64,000 nucleotides of DNA, from assembly GCF_965204195.1 (NCBI RefSeq), contig NZ_OZ241975.1, positions 2,976,001 through 3,040,000 of the forward strand, read 5' to 3'. This DNA is from Poriferisodalis sp965204195. GTDB taxonomy: Bacteria > Actinomycetota > Acidimicrobiia > Acidimicrobiales > Poriferisodalaceae. The notes under the pieces are model-generated. The model worked only from the letters and a program-made list of their open reading frames with translations, was not told the origin of the DNA and ran no database searches. Below are positions 31,001-39,208 of this stretch, piece by piece. The stretch's first letter is position 1, and every line of letters begins with the position of its first letter. The position numbers and the translations under genes were made by a program.

Positions 31001-31811
31001 ACAGAACGGCGATCCCGCCGCCCTGCAGGCTGCGGCCGTATATCGGCCGTTGCGTCCGTTGGTGCCAGCCGAAGCCCAGCAAGCCGAGCCCGAACACCGT
31101 CGCTGCTGCCAGACGGATCTCGATCGTGAAGTCCACCCAGCCGCGCACTGCTGCTTCCCGCAGCAGGAAGCCCAGCCCGATCAGCGAGACGATGATCCCG
31201 ATCTTCACGGGCGAGTTGCCGGTCAGCAGCCAGGTACGCGCACGGGCGACAGCTCCTGCAACCCAGCCGGGCTCTGCGGGCCGCGCCGGCCGACGAGGCA
31301 CCCGCTGCCGTCGAGCCGCGGGCACTCCCGGCCGGGGCGCGGGAGCTGGTCGCCGAGCTGGGTCGGCCGCCGGTGCAGGTCGCGGCACTGGCGCCGGCCG
31401 CGGCGCTGTCGCTGGGCGGGGTGCTGGCGCCGGCCGCGGCGCGCGGGGCGGCGGCGCCGCTGCATCGGGTTCCGACACTTCGGGAGGCGGTTCCCGCTCA
31501 GCCTCAGGCGATTCGGGCTCGCGTTCTGGCTCAGGCCCGCTCTCGGGTGTTGGTGAACCATCTGGGTCGGGCGCGGGAGTCGGCTGCGTCGTTCCAAGAG
31601 CCTCTTGCAGCGTCTCCGACGACAGGGACGGAGAATCAGAGCGGCGTAGGCTGTCGACCGTGCGCTCGAGCGAGTCCAGGCGAGAGCGCATCTCACGAGA
31701 CCCGATGTCTCGTCCGATCAAGTAGCCGATGGCGGCTCCTACCGGGATGCCGCCGGGACCAGCAGCCGCGCCGACGAGCGCACCAACGACGGCAAGGACA
31801 GCCGGGAGCAC
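28005..31811 (-). CDS. DUF2339 giant polytopic membrane protein
   Basis: A 1268-residue protein. The N-terminus has a Gly-rich glycine-zipper-like helix ('GALVGAAAGPGGIPVGAAIG') and a short coiled coil. A Pro/Ala/Glu-rich linker (about 75-175) follows. From residue about 200 on there are roughly 30 hydrophobic helices. 'LLTGNSPVKIGIIVSLIGLGFL' and 'RPIYGRSLQGGGIAVLYL' are typical of the DUF2339 family. The start is GTG 31811. The function of the family is unknown; a transport or envelope role is only a guess. Confidence 0.88.
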   Translation of the reverse strand: MLPAVLAVVGALVGAAAGPGGIPVGAAIGYLIGRDIGSREMRSRLDSLERTVDSLRRSDSPSLSSETLQEALGTTQPTPAPDPDGSPTPESGPEPEREPESPEAEREPPPEVSEPDAAAPPPRAPRPAPAPRPATAPRPAPVPRPAPAADPARRPAPAPRPGVPAARRQRVPRRPARPAEPGWVAGAVARARTWLLTGNSPVKIGIIVSLIGLGFLLREAAVRGWVDFTIEIRLAAATVFGLGLLGFGWHQRTQRPIYGRSLQGGGIAVLYLVTLAAYALYDLLAPLAALAAVVLITVAAGALAMIQGSLTLAMLGLIGGFSAPLLAFAWPQDHFEVFGFYAVLGVAVVAVSRRMAWPTLVLSGYLFTFVVAGLWLFAREGNSDWMQLQPFVAFFVLLYTLVPLAWPPVPSSRDEPVGFKDAWITPLVFCTPFAGLAMQAFLVGHLRYGVAISSAVLAVAHAAYQQLSRRLARTPKQIEVAYAALAVVFSATAIPLFLGASATSAIWAVQGAVLVWAASRWGSRLALLGGSILQVIAAVAYGVRLTSDSADWDSPAVFGFWAEATPVVNVYALGAVMLTACGLASAESLRRSSHFEGWRPWVQNGALVWGAGWFLFAETAAVWLRLGLVPTLGLWAVQGAALTWVASRRRSLPGAAAGIAMQGAAAGAAVFKLSDDAASLSPGSFGFWADTLPVVNQYFAITVLLAVCGFASATVVSAFANARDDGWRAVMYSALALGGAWFLFAESVEMWVRAGPFAMAALWTVEGVVLVWFAARRSMVTGAVLGTLLQFAAAAAYAVRSVEDRLAAEGVNASSALTFWADETPLLNQYFGVAVLLAACGVASAVIVYRSSSALGDLRVPLMWLSLLWGVGWWLFAAAAQIWVVTDDYRLWGLSLLAVGTSSAVVAAGRALRWHELEWAGVLMLPTLGLALVIALATKDYPSADWGWTAWPIMIVAYVAFLRTGGDRLNAIGLYGGLYCVLSVFLAAEVYGQLEQVADGEWPLYGAAAAVLLWLEVSLRARPVASWLVGDGWRCCLLYGITPVAWAVAAGVGLAVLNHHGNVDPLQFLPILNPIDIFAAASVLSLLRWKREMVAELSDDEDNLTPAIGSLLRLSATPWLAALSVAGVATLTMSAARTVHHWAGVPFDLRSLVYSTELQVALSILWAATALAAMVVGVRAADRRIWIVGASWMGVVVIKLFLIDLASLAALPKAGSFIGVGIVLLIVGYLAPVPPSQAKSERSEDDPETPSNDDPPGADGTPQPRDAA

Positions 31812-32003
31812 TCAGTCAGCCTGAGCTCGATCGAGGCACGGAACTCCCCGGTAGCGCGGTCTGAACGACAACGCCCAACACTGCCGCACCGGACCCGTAG
31901 CGAGGACCCGAGCTTTCGCTCATTTCACAAATCTATGTGCAAAACCAGTGACCGGCATCTGACCGGCGCCCAATCTCAAGCCGTCGTCGGGTCAGCGTCG
32001 GTC

Positions 32004-32027
32004 CTACAGATGTAGATAATTTGTAGA
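32004..32027. promoter_or_regulatory. putative operator/promoter of the mazEF-like pair
   Basis: CTACA-GA-TGTAG (32004-32015) forms a small inverted repeat. TGTAGA recurs at 32011-32016 and 32022-32027, exactly 11 bp (one helical turn) apart. The AT-rich site lies 34 bp before the antitoxin ATG, which suits an autoregulated promoter. Confidence 0.4.
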
Positions 32028-32060
32028 CATATTCGCAGCATGGCGCGGTAGCGTTGCGCC

Positions 32061-32297
32061 ATGGACACCACCACGATTCGCGTTGATCGGGACACACATG
32101 CCCGCCTGGTCGAGATGAGCCGTTCGAGTGGTGACAGCCTCACCGACACGGTCCGGCAGGCCGCCGACGCCCTGCGCCGGATGAGATTCGGGCTGCGAGT
32201 GCAGGCGCAATACGCCGATTTGCGCGACGACCCTGAAGCGTGGGCCGGCTACTTGGCAGAGGCCGAATCGACCCATGTGAGCGATGGCGTCGATTGA
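32061..32297 (+). CDS. antitoxin of a MazEF-like pair
   Basis: A 78-residue ribbon-helix-helix protein: strand 'TTIRVDRDTHARLVEMSR' and helix 'DSLTDTVRQAADALRRMR'. The Asp/Glu-rich C-terminus should bind the toxin. Its last 14 bp overlap the toxin gene. Similar RHH antitoxins pair with MazF-type toxins in actinobacteria. Confidence 0.82.
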   Translation: MDTTTIRVDRDTHARLVEMSRSSGDSLTDTVRQAADALRRMRFGLRVQAQYADLRDDPEAWAGYLAEAESTHVSDGVD

Positions 32298-32625
32298 CGA
32301 GATCTGGCTGACCGATTTCGGCGAGCCGTATCCGAACGAACCTGCCTCGATGCGGCCTGCGCTCGTGCTCGGACCGCCGGACATATTCGGTACCGACTTC
32401 CCGATCGCGATCGTGGCGCCGCTCACGACAACCCGTCGGGGGCTGGATCTGCACGTCGAGGTCCCCGCGAACGCTCGCACAGGCCTGGACGAGACGAGCT
32501 TTGTGCAATGTGAACTGCTGCGGTCTGTCAATGCCAGTCGCCTGGTCCACCGCCTCGGTGCCGTTGACGTCGACATCAGCTGGCACGTCAGCGAGATCGT
32601 CAGAACTCTGCTGAACCACCCCTGA
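32284..32625 (+). CDS. MazF/PemK-like mRNA interferase toxin
   Basis: A 113-residue protein. The N-terminal 'IDEIWLTDFGEP' strand, 'RPALVLGPPD', 'IVAPLTT' and 'SFVQCELLRSV' match the MazF/PemK fold and its conserved 'RP.lvv' and 'Q...l..i' segments. It probably cleaves RNA. The start overlaps the antitoxin gene, so translation is coupled. It is convergent with lysA. Confidence 0.88.
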   Translation: MASIDEIWLTDFGEPYPNEPASMRPALVLGPPDIFGTDFPIAIVAPLTTTRRGLDLHVEVPANARTGLDETSFVQCELLRSVNASRLVHRLGAVDVDISWHVSEIVRTLLNHP

Positions 32626-32641
32626 GGTGCCGTGGCGGGAG

Positions 32642-34093
32642 TCAGAGAACGTCGAGGGCGAGCATGTCTTTGACTTTCTCGCGGCGGATCACCCGTCGGG
32701 CGTCACCATTGGCGGCGAACACGACGGCGGGCCTGCCGACGCGGTGGTAGGGAGCGCCCATCGAGTAGCCGTATGCGCCTGTTACTGGCGTGGCGACGAA
32801 ATCTCCAACCGTTAGCTCATTGGGAACTTGAGCCGAGGGCACAATCACGTCACCCGATTCGCAGTACCTGCCAACGAGACTCACTTCGTCGGGTCGCGGT
32901 GCCGTCGCCCTCGCTGGCATGAAAGCGGTGTAGTTGCCGCCATAGAGCATCGGGCGCAGATTGTCGGAGAAGCCACCATCGACGGCGACGTAGGTAGGCC
33001 CACTCGGCACCCGCTTGATGCTCCCGACCTCGTACACGGTGATAGCTGCCTGAGCAGCGATCGCCCGACCCGGCTCGGCGACCAATCGAGCGCCGAGGCC
33101 ATAGCGCTCCTTCAGCACGTCCCAACGCGCGTTCAGTGTCTTGCCCCATGCAGCAATGGTCGGTGCGCTTTGCGATTCCACGTAGGCGACACCGAGCCCG
33201 CCACCGATAGACATCTCCTCAAGGCATCCATCGGCAATGCCCCCACTCCCGAAGAGTGGTGCTGCGAATTCCGCGACCGCATCGAGCGCCTCCAGCATCT
33301 TGTCGATGTCAAGAAGCTGACTTCCGATGTGACAGTGAATGCCGATGAGCTCCACACTCGTCGAAGAGGCGGCTCGCCTTACGGCCTCCGTCGCCACACC
33401 GCCGCTAATGCCAAATCCGAACTTCGAGTCGACCTGACCAGTGGAGATGAACTTGTGCGTTTCCGGCTGTACGCCTGGAGTAACGCGCAGCAACACGCGT
33501 GGTGCCTCGCCGTCGTCACGGTGCAACCTCTCAAGTCGATCCAGTTCATCGAACGAGTCAACGACGATACGGCCCACGCCCTTGCGCCGAGCCTCCGTGA
33601 GTTCTTCATCCGATTTGTTGTTGCCGTGCATCACGATGCGCTGCGCGAGGTCGACTGGTGCATCGTTCCTGAATGCTCGGAAGACAGTCTCAAGTTCTCC
33701 AAGGCTGCAGACATCGATATCCAGACCCTCAAGAATCGCGAGCCGTGCCATCGCACTGCACAAGAAGGCCTTTCCGGCATAGGCGGTTCCCCTGCCGAAA
33801 GCCGATACCGCGTCCTGGCAGCGAGAGCGAAGGTGTGCCTCGTCATAGATAAAGAGCGGTGTTCCGTATTCCCGGGCCAGATCGATGACATCGCAGCCAC
33901 CGATGCGCAAGTGTCCGTTCTCGGCAATTTCAGAATTCTCGGGTAGGAGCCGCAACGGAATCGGGCCCGTCGCGTCCTCATCGAGGGTCGCGTCGGCAAC
34001 CGTTGCTGCGCCATGGCTGACGGAGCTACGGCGCACCGCCGAATCGCGGGACGCTTCGCGAGCTTGTCGACCAGGGGCCGACCGATCCGTCAT
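32642..34093 (-). CDS. lysA: diaminopimelate decarboxylase
   Basis: The last step of lysine synthesis: decarboxylation of meso-diaminopimelate, PLP-dependent, group IV decarboxylase fold. The PLP lysine is in 'YAGKAFLC', 'HCHIGSQ' contributes to the PLP site, 'SIGGGLGV' binds phosphate, and 'GRYCESGD' carries the catalytic cysteine. The true start is unclear: ATG 34093 is chosen, with a weak ribosome-binding site, and the N-terminal 45 residues are unconserved and Ser/Arg-rich. argS lies upstream on the same strand. Confidence 0.93.
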   Translation of the reverse strand: MTDRSAPGRQAREASRDSAVRRSSVSHGAATVADATLDEDATGPIPLRLLPENSEIAENGHLRIGGCDVIDLAREYGTPLFIYDEAHLRSRCQDAVSAFGRGTAYAGKAFLCSAMARLAILEGLDIDVCSLGELETVFRAFRNDAPVDLAQRIVMHGNNKSDEELTEARRKGVGRIVVDSFDELDRLERLHRDDGEAPRVLLRVTPGVQPETHKFISTGQVDSKFGFGISGGVATEAVRRAASSTSVELIGIHCHIGSQLLDIDKMLEALDAVAEFAAPLFGSGGIADGCLEEMSIGGGLGVAYVESQSAPTIAAWGKTLNARWDVLKERYGLGARLVAEPGRAIAAQAAITVYEVGSIKRVPSGPTYVAVDGGFSDNLRPMLYGGNYTAFMPARATAPRPDEVSLVGRYCESGDVIVPSAQVPNELTVGDFVATPVTGAYGYSMGAPYHRVGRPAVVFAANGDARRVIRREKVKDMLALDVL

Positions 34094-34351
34094 GCCCTTC
34101 GTAGCTCGGCGCGAATGGCCTGAATCGACCTCAGTACTGGCGACCCCCAGTGGATCCATCCGCTGTGCCTCCTCAGACCTTGCGCGTCGAACGCGCATGG
34201 GCGCTCTGCAAGTGCCGCAGCCTAATGCTCGACGATTCGGAATTCCGCTGGCTCACGAGCATCGACACATGCCCCATGTCCTCAAAGGCGCAGCTACGTC
34301 GAAGCGCACCGTTGCCATCGAACGCTCGACGGCATTATCAAGTAATCCAGC

Positions 34352-36019
34352 TTACATCGCCTCGGGCGCATCCACGCCGAGCAGGTCGAGACCGATCGCC
34401 AAGCCGACGCGTGTGCCCTCGGTGAGGCAGAGCCGGGCGTCTCGCACCTCGGGCGAGACGTCGCTGTGCAGGATCGGGCAGTCGTGGTAGAAGCCATGGA
34501 ATGCGGCCGCCAAGTCGCGGACCCAGGTCGTCACCTTGTGCGGCGCTCGCTCTCGGAGCGCGATCTCCACCACCGACGGCAGCACTTCGAGCGCCCGCAA
34601 GAGCGCCAGTTCCCGATCGCCGATGAGCGGTGAGAGATCGGTGCCTGGCGGCGGCACGGGGGCAACGCCGTCCGCTTCAGCGCGGCGAGCGACCGACGCG
34701 ATGCGAGCGTGCGCGTACTGGACATAGAAGACCGGGTTCTCCGCAGCCTGCGCCGAGAGCAGATCGATGTCGATGGTCTGGCGCGAATCGATCGACTGCA
34801 GCAGGAACGCAAAACGCGCCACGTCGGGACCCACCGCGTCGATGAGCTCGCGTACCTCGACCATGGTGCCGGTGCGCTTGGACAGCTCGATGACCTTGCC
34901 GTCGCGCATGAGGGTCACGTTCTGGCCGACGATGGCCTCATAGGACTCGGCGGGATGCCCGAGCATCTGCATGGCCGCCGCGATGCGCGGCACGTAGCCG
35001 TGGTGATCGGCGCCCAGCACGTCGATGACGCGATCGCCGCGGCCGAACTTGGCGTGGTGGTAGGCGATGTCGGGCACGAAGTACGTGGGCTCGCCGTCAC
35101 TGCGACGCAAGACCCGGTCCTTGGCATCGTCGAACTCGCTGGTCGCGAGCCAGACAGCGCCGTCCTGTTCGTACACCCGTCCTGCATCGCGAAGCCGCTC
35201 GATGACATCGTCCATGGCGCCCGAATCCACGAGCGATGCCTCGCTCTGCCAACGGTCGAAGCCCACGTTCATGGCCGCCAGCGACTCTGCGACATCGCGC
35301 AACGCCCGCTCGCGACCCCACGATGCCGCAAAGGCGGTGCCGCCCCGGGCCTCAAGCACGGCCAGAGGACCTGCCTCACCTACAGCGGTGTCTGCCTCAA
35401 GCTCGACGGCCAATTCGTTCGCCCACTCGGTGACGTACTCGCCGTGATAGCCGTCATCGGGTACCGGTTCGCCCGCCAAGCGAGCCGCCAGCGAACGCCC
35501 GAACAGCTCCATCTGCGTGCCGCGGTCGTTGACGTAGTACTCGGTGACGGTGTCGTAGCCGCAGCGGCGGAACAGGCGAGCCAGACTGTCGCCGAACGCT
35601 CCCCAGCGGCCGCCACCGGCATGTAGCGGACCAGTGGGGTTGGCCGACACGAACTCGAGGTTCACCGTCTGCCCGGTACCGATGTCGTGGCGTGCGTAAC
35701 CCTCGGCCCCCTGGTTCAGTACCGCTGCGAGCAGTTCGTGCAGCCACGACGGTGCCAGGTGCATGTTCACGAATCCCGGGCCGGCCACCTCGGTCCGTTC
35801 GAGATGCGGCAAGCCGGCGCCGTCGAGTTCCGCGGCGAGTTGCTGCGCCAGCTCGCGAGGCGCCAGCCCCACTCCCTTCGCGCTCACCAATGCGGCATTT
35901 GTCGACCAGTCGCCGTGATCGGTGCGAGCCGGGCGCTCGAGGCCGATGCGCGACAGATCGGCGTCGACACCGAGGCGCGTCAACGCTGCCGAGATAGCGC
36001 CAGTCAGCACTGCTTCCAT
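34352..36019 (-). CDS. argS: arginyl-tRNA synthetase
   Basis: Class I synthetase charging tRNA-Arg. The HIGH motif reads 'HAGG' in 'ANPTGPLHAGGGR', the HxGG form seen in actinobacterial ArgRS. The KMSKS-like loop is 'ELSKRTGT'. The C-terminal DALR anticodon domain ends 'LGVDAPEAM'. The ATG at 36019 has GGAG 8 nt upstream; two GTG codons lie just before it. A tRNA-Arg gene is about 1 kb away. Confidence 0.96.
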   Translation of the reverse strand: MEAVLTGAISAALTRLGVDADLSRIGLERPARTDHGDWSTNAALVSAKGVGLAPRELAQQLAAELDGAGLPHLERTEVAGPGFVNMHLAPSWLHELLAAVLNQGAEGYARHDIGTGQTVNLEFVSANPTGPLHAGGGRWGAFGDSLARLFRRCGYDTVTEYYVNDRGTQMELFGRSLAARLAGEPVPDDGYHGEYVTEWANELAVELEADTAVGEAGPLAVLEARGGTAFAASWGRERALRDVAESLAAMNVGFDRWQSEASLVDSGAMDDVIERLRDAGRVYEQDGAVWLATSEFDDAKDRVLRRSDGEPTYFVPDIAYHHAKFGRGDRVIDVLGADHHGYVPRIAAAMQMLGHPAESYEAIVGQNVTLMRDGKVIELSKRTGTMVEVRELIDAVGPDVARFAFLLQSIDSRQTIDIDLLSAQAAENPVFYVQYAHARIASVARRAEADGVAPVPPPGTDLSPLIGDRELALLRALEVLPSVVEIALRERAPHKVTTWVRDLAAAFHGFYHDCPILHSDVSPEVRDARLCLTEGTRVGLAIGLDLLGVDAPEAM

Positions 36020-36137
36020 CACCACAGCTCCATCACCGAAGCGAACCTATCCCTGCCGGGTGCCGATCCTCGGGACAATTTTGGGCGAGTCTGCGAGACC
36101 GGGGTCGCGCCACCCGGCGGCGTGACAGTCTCGGTGC

Positions 36138-37025
36138 GTGGAACTGGACCTGGGGTGGCTCAACGTGGCGGCCAGCCTCACGCTGGTCGCCGCCGTGGTG
36201 ATCCTCTCCGTCTGGCTTCGTCTCGGCATCGCCCGAGGTGTCGTGATCGCGGCCGCGCGGGCCACCGCCCAGCTCGCCGTGGTGGGCGGCGTGCTCATCG
36301 TCGTTCTGCAGCCCGATGCGGCGCTGGTGTGGTCATGGCTGTGGGTTGCCGCCATGGTGGGGCTGGCGACCGGCGTGGTGCGGCGGCGTACGCGGAGCCT
36401 GCGGCCGTTCCAGCCGTCGATCATCTCCATCGCGATCGCCGTCGTCGTGCCGCTGGCCATCTGCCTGACGGTCACCTTCGGGCTCGGCGTGTTCGACCTG
36501 ACGCCGACAGCGCTCGTGCCGGTCGCCGGCATCCTGCTCGGCAACTCGCTTCCCACGGCTGTTGCCGCCGCTTCGCGCATCGAGGAGTTGCTGGCTGACG
36601 AGCGTGGGCAGATCGATGCCATGCTCGCACTGGGTTTCGACGGCAGTTCGGCGATTCGACCGCAGGTCCGCAAGGCCATACGGGCAGCGTTGATCCCGCA
36701 AGTGGAGCGCACGAGCGTGGTCGGGTTGGTGGCCCTGCCTGGGGCAATGACGGGCATGATCCTGGCCGGTGCCGATCCGCTCGATGCTGTGCTGGCGCAG
36801 CTGATCGTGATGTTCCTGGTTCTGGGCGGCGTCGCGTTCACCGTCGCTGTCGTGGTGCTGGGAACCGCTCGTCGTGCGACAACTCCCGACGGACGCGTGG
36901 CCCGCCCGCTGCATGCGCCGCCGGCCGACAGCCCGTTCTCGCGGCCGCGCGTCAGGCTCTACGGGAGAATGAGGCTCTGGCGACGATCAGCCGCCGCCAG
37001 AGTGGGGCGCAACGGCGGTCGGTAG
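36138..37025 (+). CDS. FetB/YbbM-like ABC permease (UPF0014)
   Basis: A 295-residue integral membrane protein with about seven hydrophobic helices. 'LGNSLPTAVAAASR', 'ALGFDGSSAIRPQVRKAIRAALIP' and 'VGLVALPGAMTGMILAGADP' are the conserved UPF0014 signatures. E. coli FetB with its ATPase FetA exports iron. No ATPase gene lies beside this copy, so a partner must be elsewhere. It starts with GTG. The tail (about 250-295) is Arg-rich and variable. Confidence 0.87.
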   Translation: MELDLGWLNVAASLTLVAAVVILSVWLRLGIARGVVIAAARATAQLAVVGGVLIVVLQPDAALVWSWLWVAAMVGLATGVVRRRTRSLRPFQPSIISIAIAVVVPLAICLTVTFGLGVFDLTPTALVPVAGILLGNSLPTAVAAASRIEELLADERGQIDAMLALGFDGSSAIRPQVRKAIRAALIPQVERTSVVGLVALPGAMTGMILAGADPLDAVLAQLIVMFLVLGGVAFTVAVVVLGTARRATTPDGRVARPLHAPPADSPFSRPRVRLYGRMRLWRRSAAARVGRNGGR

Positions 37026-37066
37026 CTTGACCGGTCGGTGAGCCCCGGCAACCGTCCGGGCATTCA

Positions 37067-37138
37067 GCCCTCGTAGCTCAGGGGATAGAGCAGTGGCCTC
37101 CGGAGCCATGTGCGCAGGTTCGAATCCTGCCGAGGGCG
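37067..37138 (+). tRNA. tRNA-Arg (anticodon CCG)
   Basis: The cloverleaf folds by eye: acceptor GCCCTCG/CGAGGGC, D-arm GCTC/GAGC, anticodon stem GTGGC/GCCAT with loop CT-CCG-GA, and T-arm GCAGG-TTCGAAT-CCTGC. The CCA end is not encoded. Its last 12 bases plus 2 more are duplicated at the far end of the IS481-family element, which leaves the tRNA intact. Confidence 0.95.
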
Positions 37139-37261
37139 CTGTGTGATGTCGCGAGACATCGGAACGTTGTGAACCTGCGCGGTTGTCAGTTTTGGGGGAT
37201 TATATAGCTGACTAAGCAGAGTACGCTTATTCATGTCACACCCCCCTGCGACACTAGGGAC

Positions 37262-38269
37262 ATGGCAGAACACACGAAGGCCCCCGGCAAGAGCTTCCGC
37301 AAGGGAATCTCGCTCATCGAGATCGTGGAAATGTTCCCCGACGATGAGACAGCGGAGCGTTGGTTCGAGGAACAGCGGTGGGGCAAGGCGGGCGAGCCAC
37401 ACTGCTGCCCGCTGTGCGGCTCGAAGGATCGGCTGAACGCCACGAAGTCGGGCAAGCCGCTGCCGTACTGGTGCGGCTCATGCCGTCGCCATTTCAGCGT
37501 CAGGTCGGGCACGGTGATGCACCGGTCGAAGATTCCGCTGCGCAAGTGGGCGATAGCGATCTACCTGTGGGCGACCTCGCTGAAAGGCGTGTCGAGCATG
37601 AAGCTGCACCGCGACCTGGACATCACGCAGAAGTCGGCCTACTTCCTCGCTCAGCGGCTGCGCGAAGCGTGGTCGGACATGGGCGGCGACATGGCCGGAC
37701 CGGTCGAAGTCGATGAGACGTTCGTGGGCGGCAAGGCGAAGAACATGCACGCGGTGGACCGTGAGCGCAGGATCACGGGCCGCGGCGGGATCGACAAGAC
37801 CGCGGTAGCGGGAGCGAAGGACCGGGCCACGGGCAACGTGTCGGCTCGGGTGATCTCAGGCACTGACAAGGCGACGCTGCACAGCTTCGTGGCTTCGGCT
37901 GCTGCCCAAGGCGCGACGGTCTACACCGATGACCACAAGGGCTATCTGGGCATCCCCCACCCGCACGAGACCGTGCGGCACAGTGTCAGCGAGTACGTCA
38001 GCGGCATGGCACACACGAACGGCATCGAGAGCTTCTGGGCGCTGTTGAAGCGCGGCTACCACGGCACGTTCCACCACATCAGCCCGAAGCACTTGCAGCG
38101 CTACGTCGCTGAGTTCGCCACCCGTCACAATCTGCGTCCCGAAGACACGGCGACGATGATGAGCGAGACTGTCGCCCGCATGAACGGCAAGCGGCTCACC
38201 TACGCAGCCCTGACAGCGAACGCGCTGCCCGGCACCGTGGCCGAGCCGGACTACGGCGAGCCGTGGTAG
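37262..38269 (+). CDS. IS1595-family (ISXO2-like) transposase
   Basis: A 335-residue transposase. An N-terminal zinc ribbon has cysteines at 49/52 and 71/74 ('CPLCG', 'WCGSC'). The DDE-type nuclease core has 'VEVDETFVGG' (D151), 'VYTDDHKGY' (D223) and 'HTNGIESFW' (N253/E256), typical of ISXO2-like proteins. It appears intact and lies inside recognisable terminal repeats, so it could be active. It is 12 bp upstream of the methyltransferase. Confidence 0.93.
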   Translation: MAEHTKAPGKSFRKGISLIEIVEMFPDDETAERWFEEQRWGKAGEPHCCPLCGSKDRLNATKSGKPLPYWCGSCRRHFSVRSGTVMHRSKIPLRKWAIAIYLWATSLKGVSSMKLHRDLDITQKSAYFLAQRLREAWSDMGGDMAGPVEVDETFVGGKAKNMHAVDRERRITGRGGIDKTAVAGAKDRATGNVSARVISGTDKATLHSFVASAAAQGATVYTDDHKGYLGIPHPHETVRHSVSEYVSGMAHTNGIESFWALLKRGYHGTFHHISPKHLQRYVAEFATRHNLRPEDTATMMSETVARMNGKRLTYAALTANALPGTVAEPDYGEPW

Positions 38270-38281
38270 GAGGAACCCCCC

Positions 38282-39208
38282 ATGAAGCGAGAGATCACCC
38301 TGCCCGTCATCGACACGCCACCCGAGCGCATAGCGCAAGGGCTGTTCCGGCAGCGGCCCGCAGAGATCGCCGTGTCGAGCATCCCCGCCGTCAACGTCGC
38401 GTCAGTGCCCCAGCGCAGCCCGCTGCGGTACCCCGGCGGCAAGACGTGGCTGATCCCCCACATTCGGCATTGGCTAGCTGAGCCGTGCGGGGTGCTCGTA
38501 GAGCCATTCGCCGGTGGCGGCATCGTGTCGCTCACCGCCGTGATGGAAGGGCTAGCCGAGCGTGCGCTGATGGTGGACCTAGACCGCGACGTAGCGGCAC
38601 TGTGGCGTGCCGCGCTCATGCACGGCGACGAACTGGCCGAGCGGGTGCTGACCTTCGACGTGACCCGCGAGAGCGTCACCGAGCTAGAGCAGCAGTGCCC
38701 CGCGTGTGTCGTGGCTCACGGGTTCCGCACGCTGGTGCTGAACCGCACCCGACGCGGCGGGGTGCTCGCACCGGGCGCGTCGCTCACCCGATCCGGCGAG
38801 AACGGCAACGGCATCGCTTCGCGGTGGTACCCCGAGACGCTCGCCAAGCGGCTCGCTGCAATCTCTGAGCACGCGGACCGGCTCACGTTCTGCGAAGGCG
38901 ACGGTGCCGCGGTGCTGGAGATGACAGCCGACATCGACGGAGTGCGAATGTTCGTGGATGCCCCGTACACGGCGGGCGGCAAGCGGGCAGGCAGCCGCCT
39001 GTACGCGCACAACGCGGTGGATCACCGGCGCATCTTCGAGACGCTTGCCGCTGCGGGCACCGACTTTCTGATGACCTACGACTGCTGCGACGAGATCACC
39101 GAGCTTGTCGCTGAGCACCGTTTCCACGCGGTCACTGTCGAGATGAGCAACGGGCACAACACCCGCATTTCTGAGCTGGTCATCACACGGGACCGCCTGT
39201 TCGCGTGA
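38282..39208 (+). CDS. D12-class DNA adenine methyltransferase (transposon passenger)
   Basis: A 308-residue Dam-like methyltransferase. 'LRYPGGKTWLIPHI' and 'EPFAGGG' (75-80) form the AdoMet site of the D12 class. The catalytic motif IV, normally DPPY, reads 'DAPY' (226-229). An N-terminal extension of about 45 residues precedes the core. It should protect DNA from the nuclease encoded next (4-bp overlap). D12 enzymes modify adenine N6, so the recognition site should contain A. Confidence 0.9.
   Translation: MKREITLPVIDTPPERIAQGLFRQRPAEIAVSSIPAVNVASVPQRSPLRYPGGKTWLIPHIRHWLAEPCGVLVEPFAGGGIVSLTAVMEGLAERALMVDLDRDVAALWRAALMHGDELAERVLTFDVTRESVTELEQQCPACVVAHGFRTLVLNRTRRGGVLAPGASLTRSGENGNGIASRWYPETLAKRLAAISEHADRLTFCEGDGAAVLEMTADIDGVRMFVDAPYTAGGKRAGSRLYAHNAVDHRRIFETLAAAGTDFLMTYDCCDEITELVAEHRFHAVTVEMSNGHNTRISELVITRDRLFA

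Noticed and set aside
29721..31556. 611-codon rightward frame opposite the DUF2339 gene
   Set aside because: The minus-strand frame has the hydrophobic pattern of a real membrane protein; this one is a shadow.
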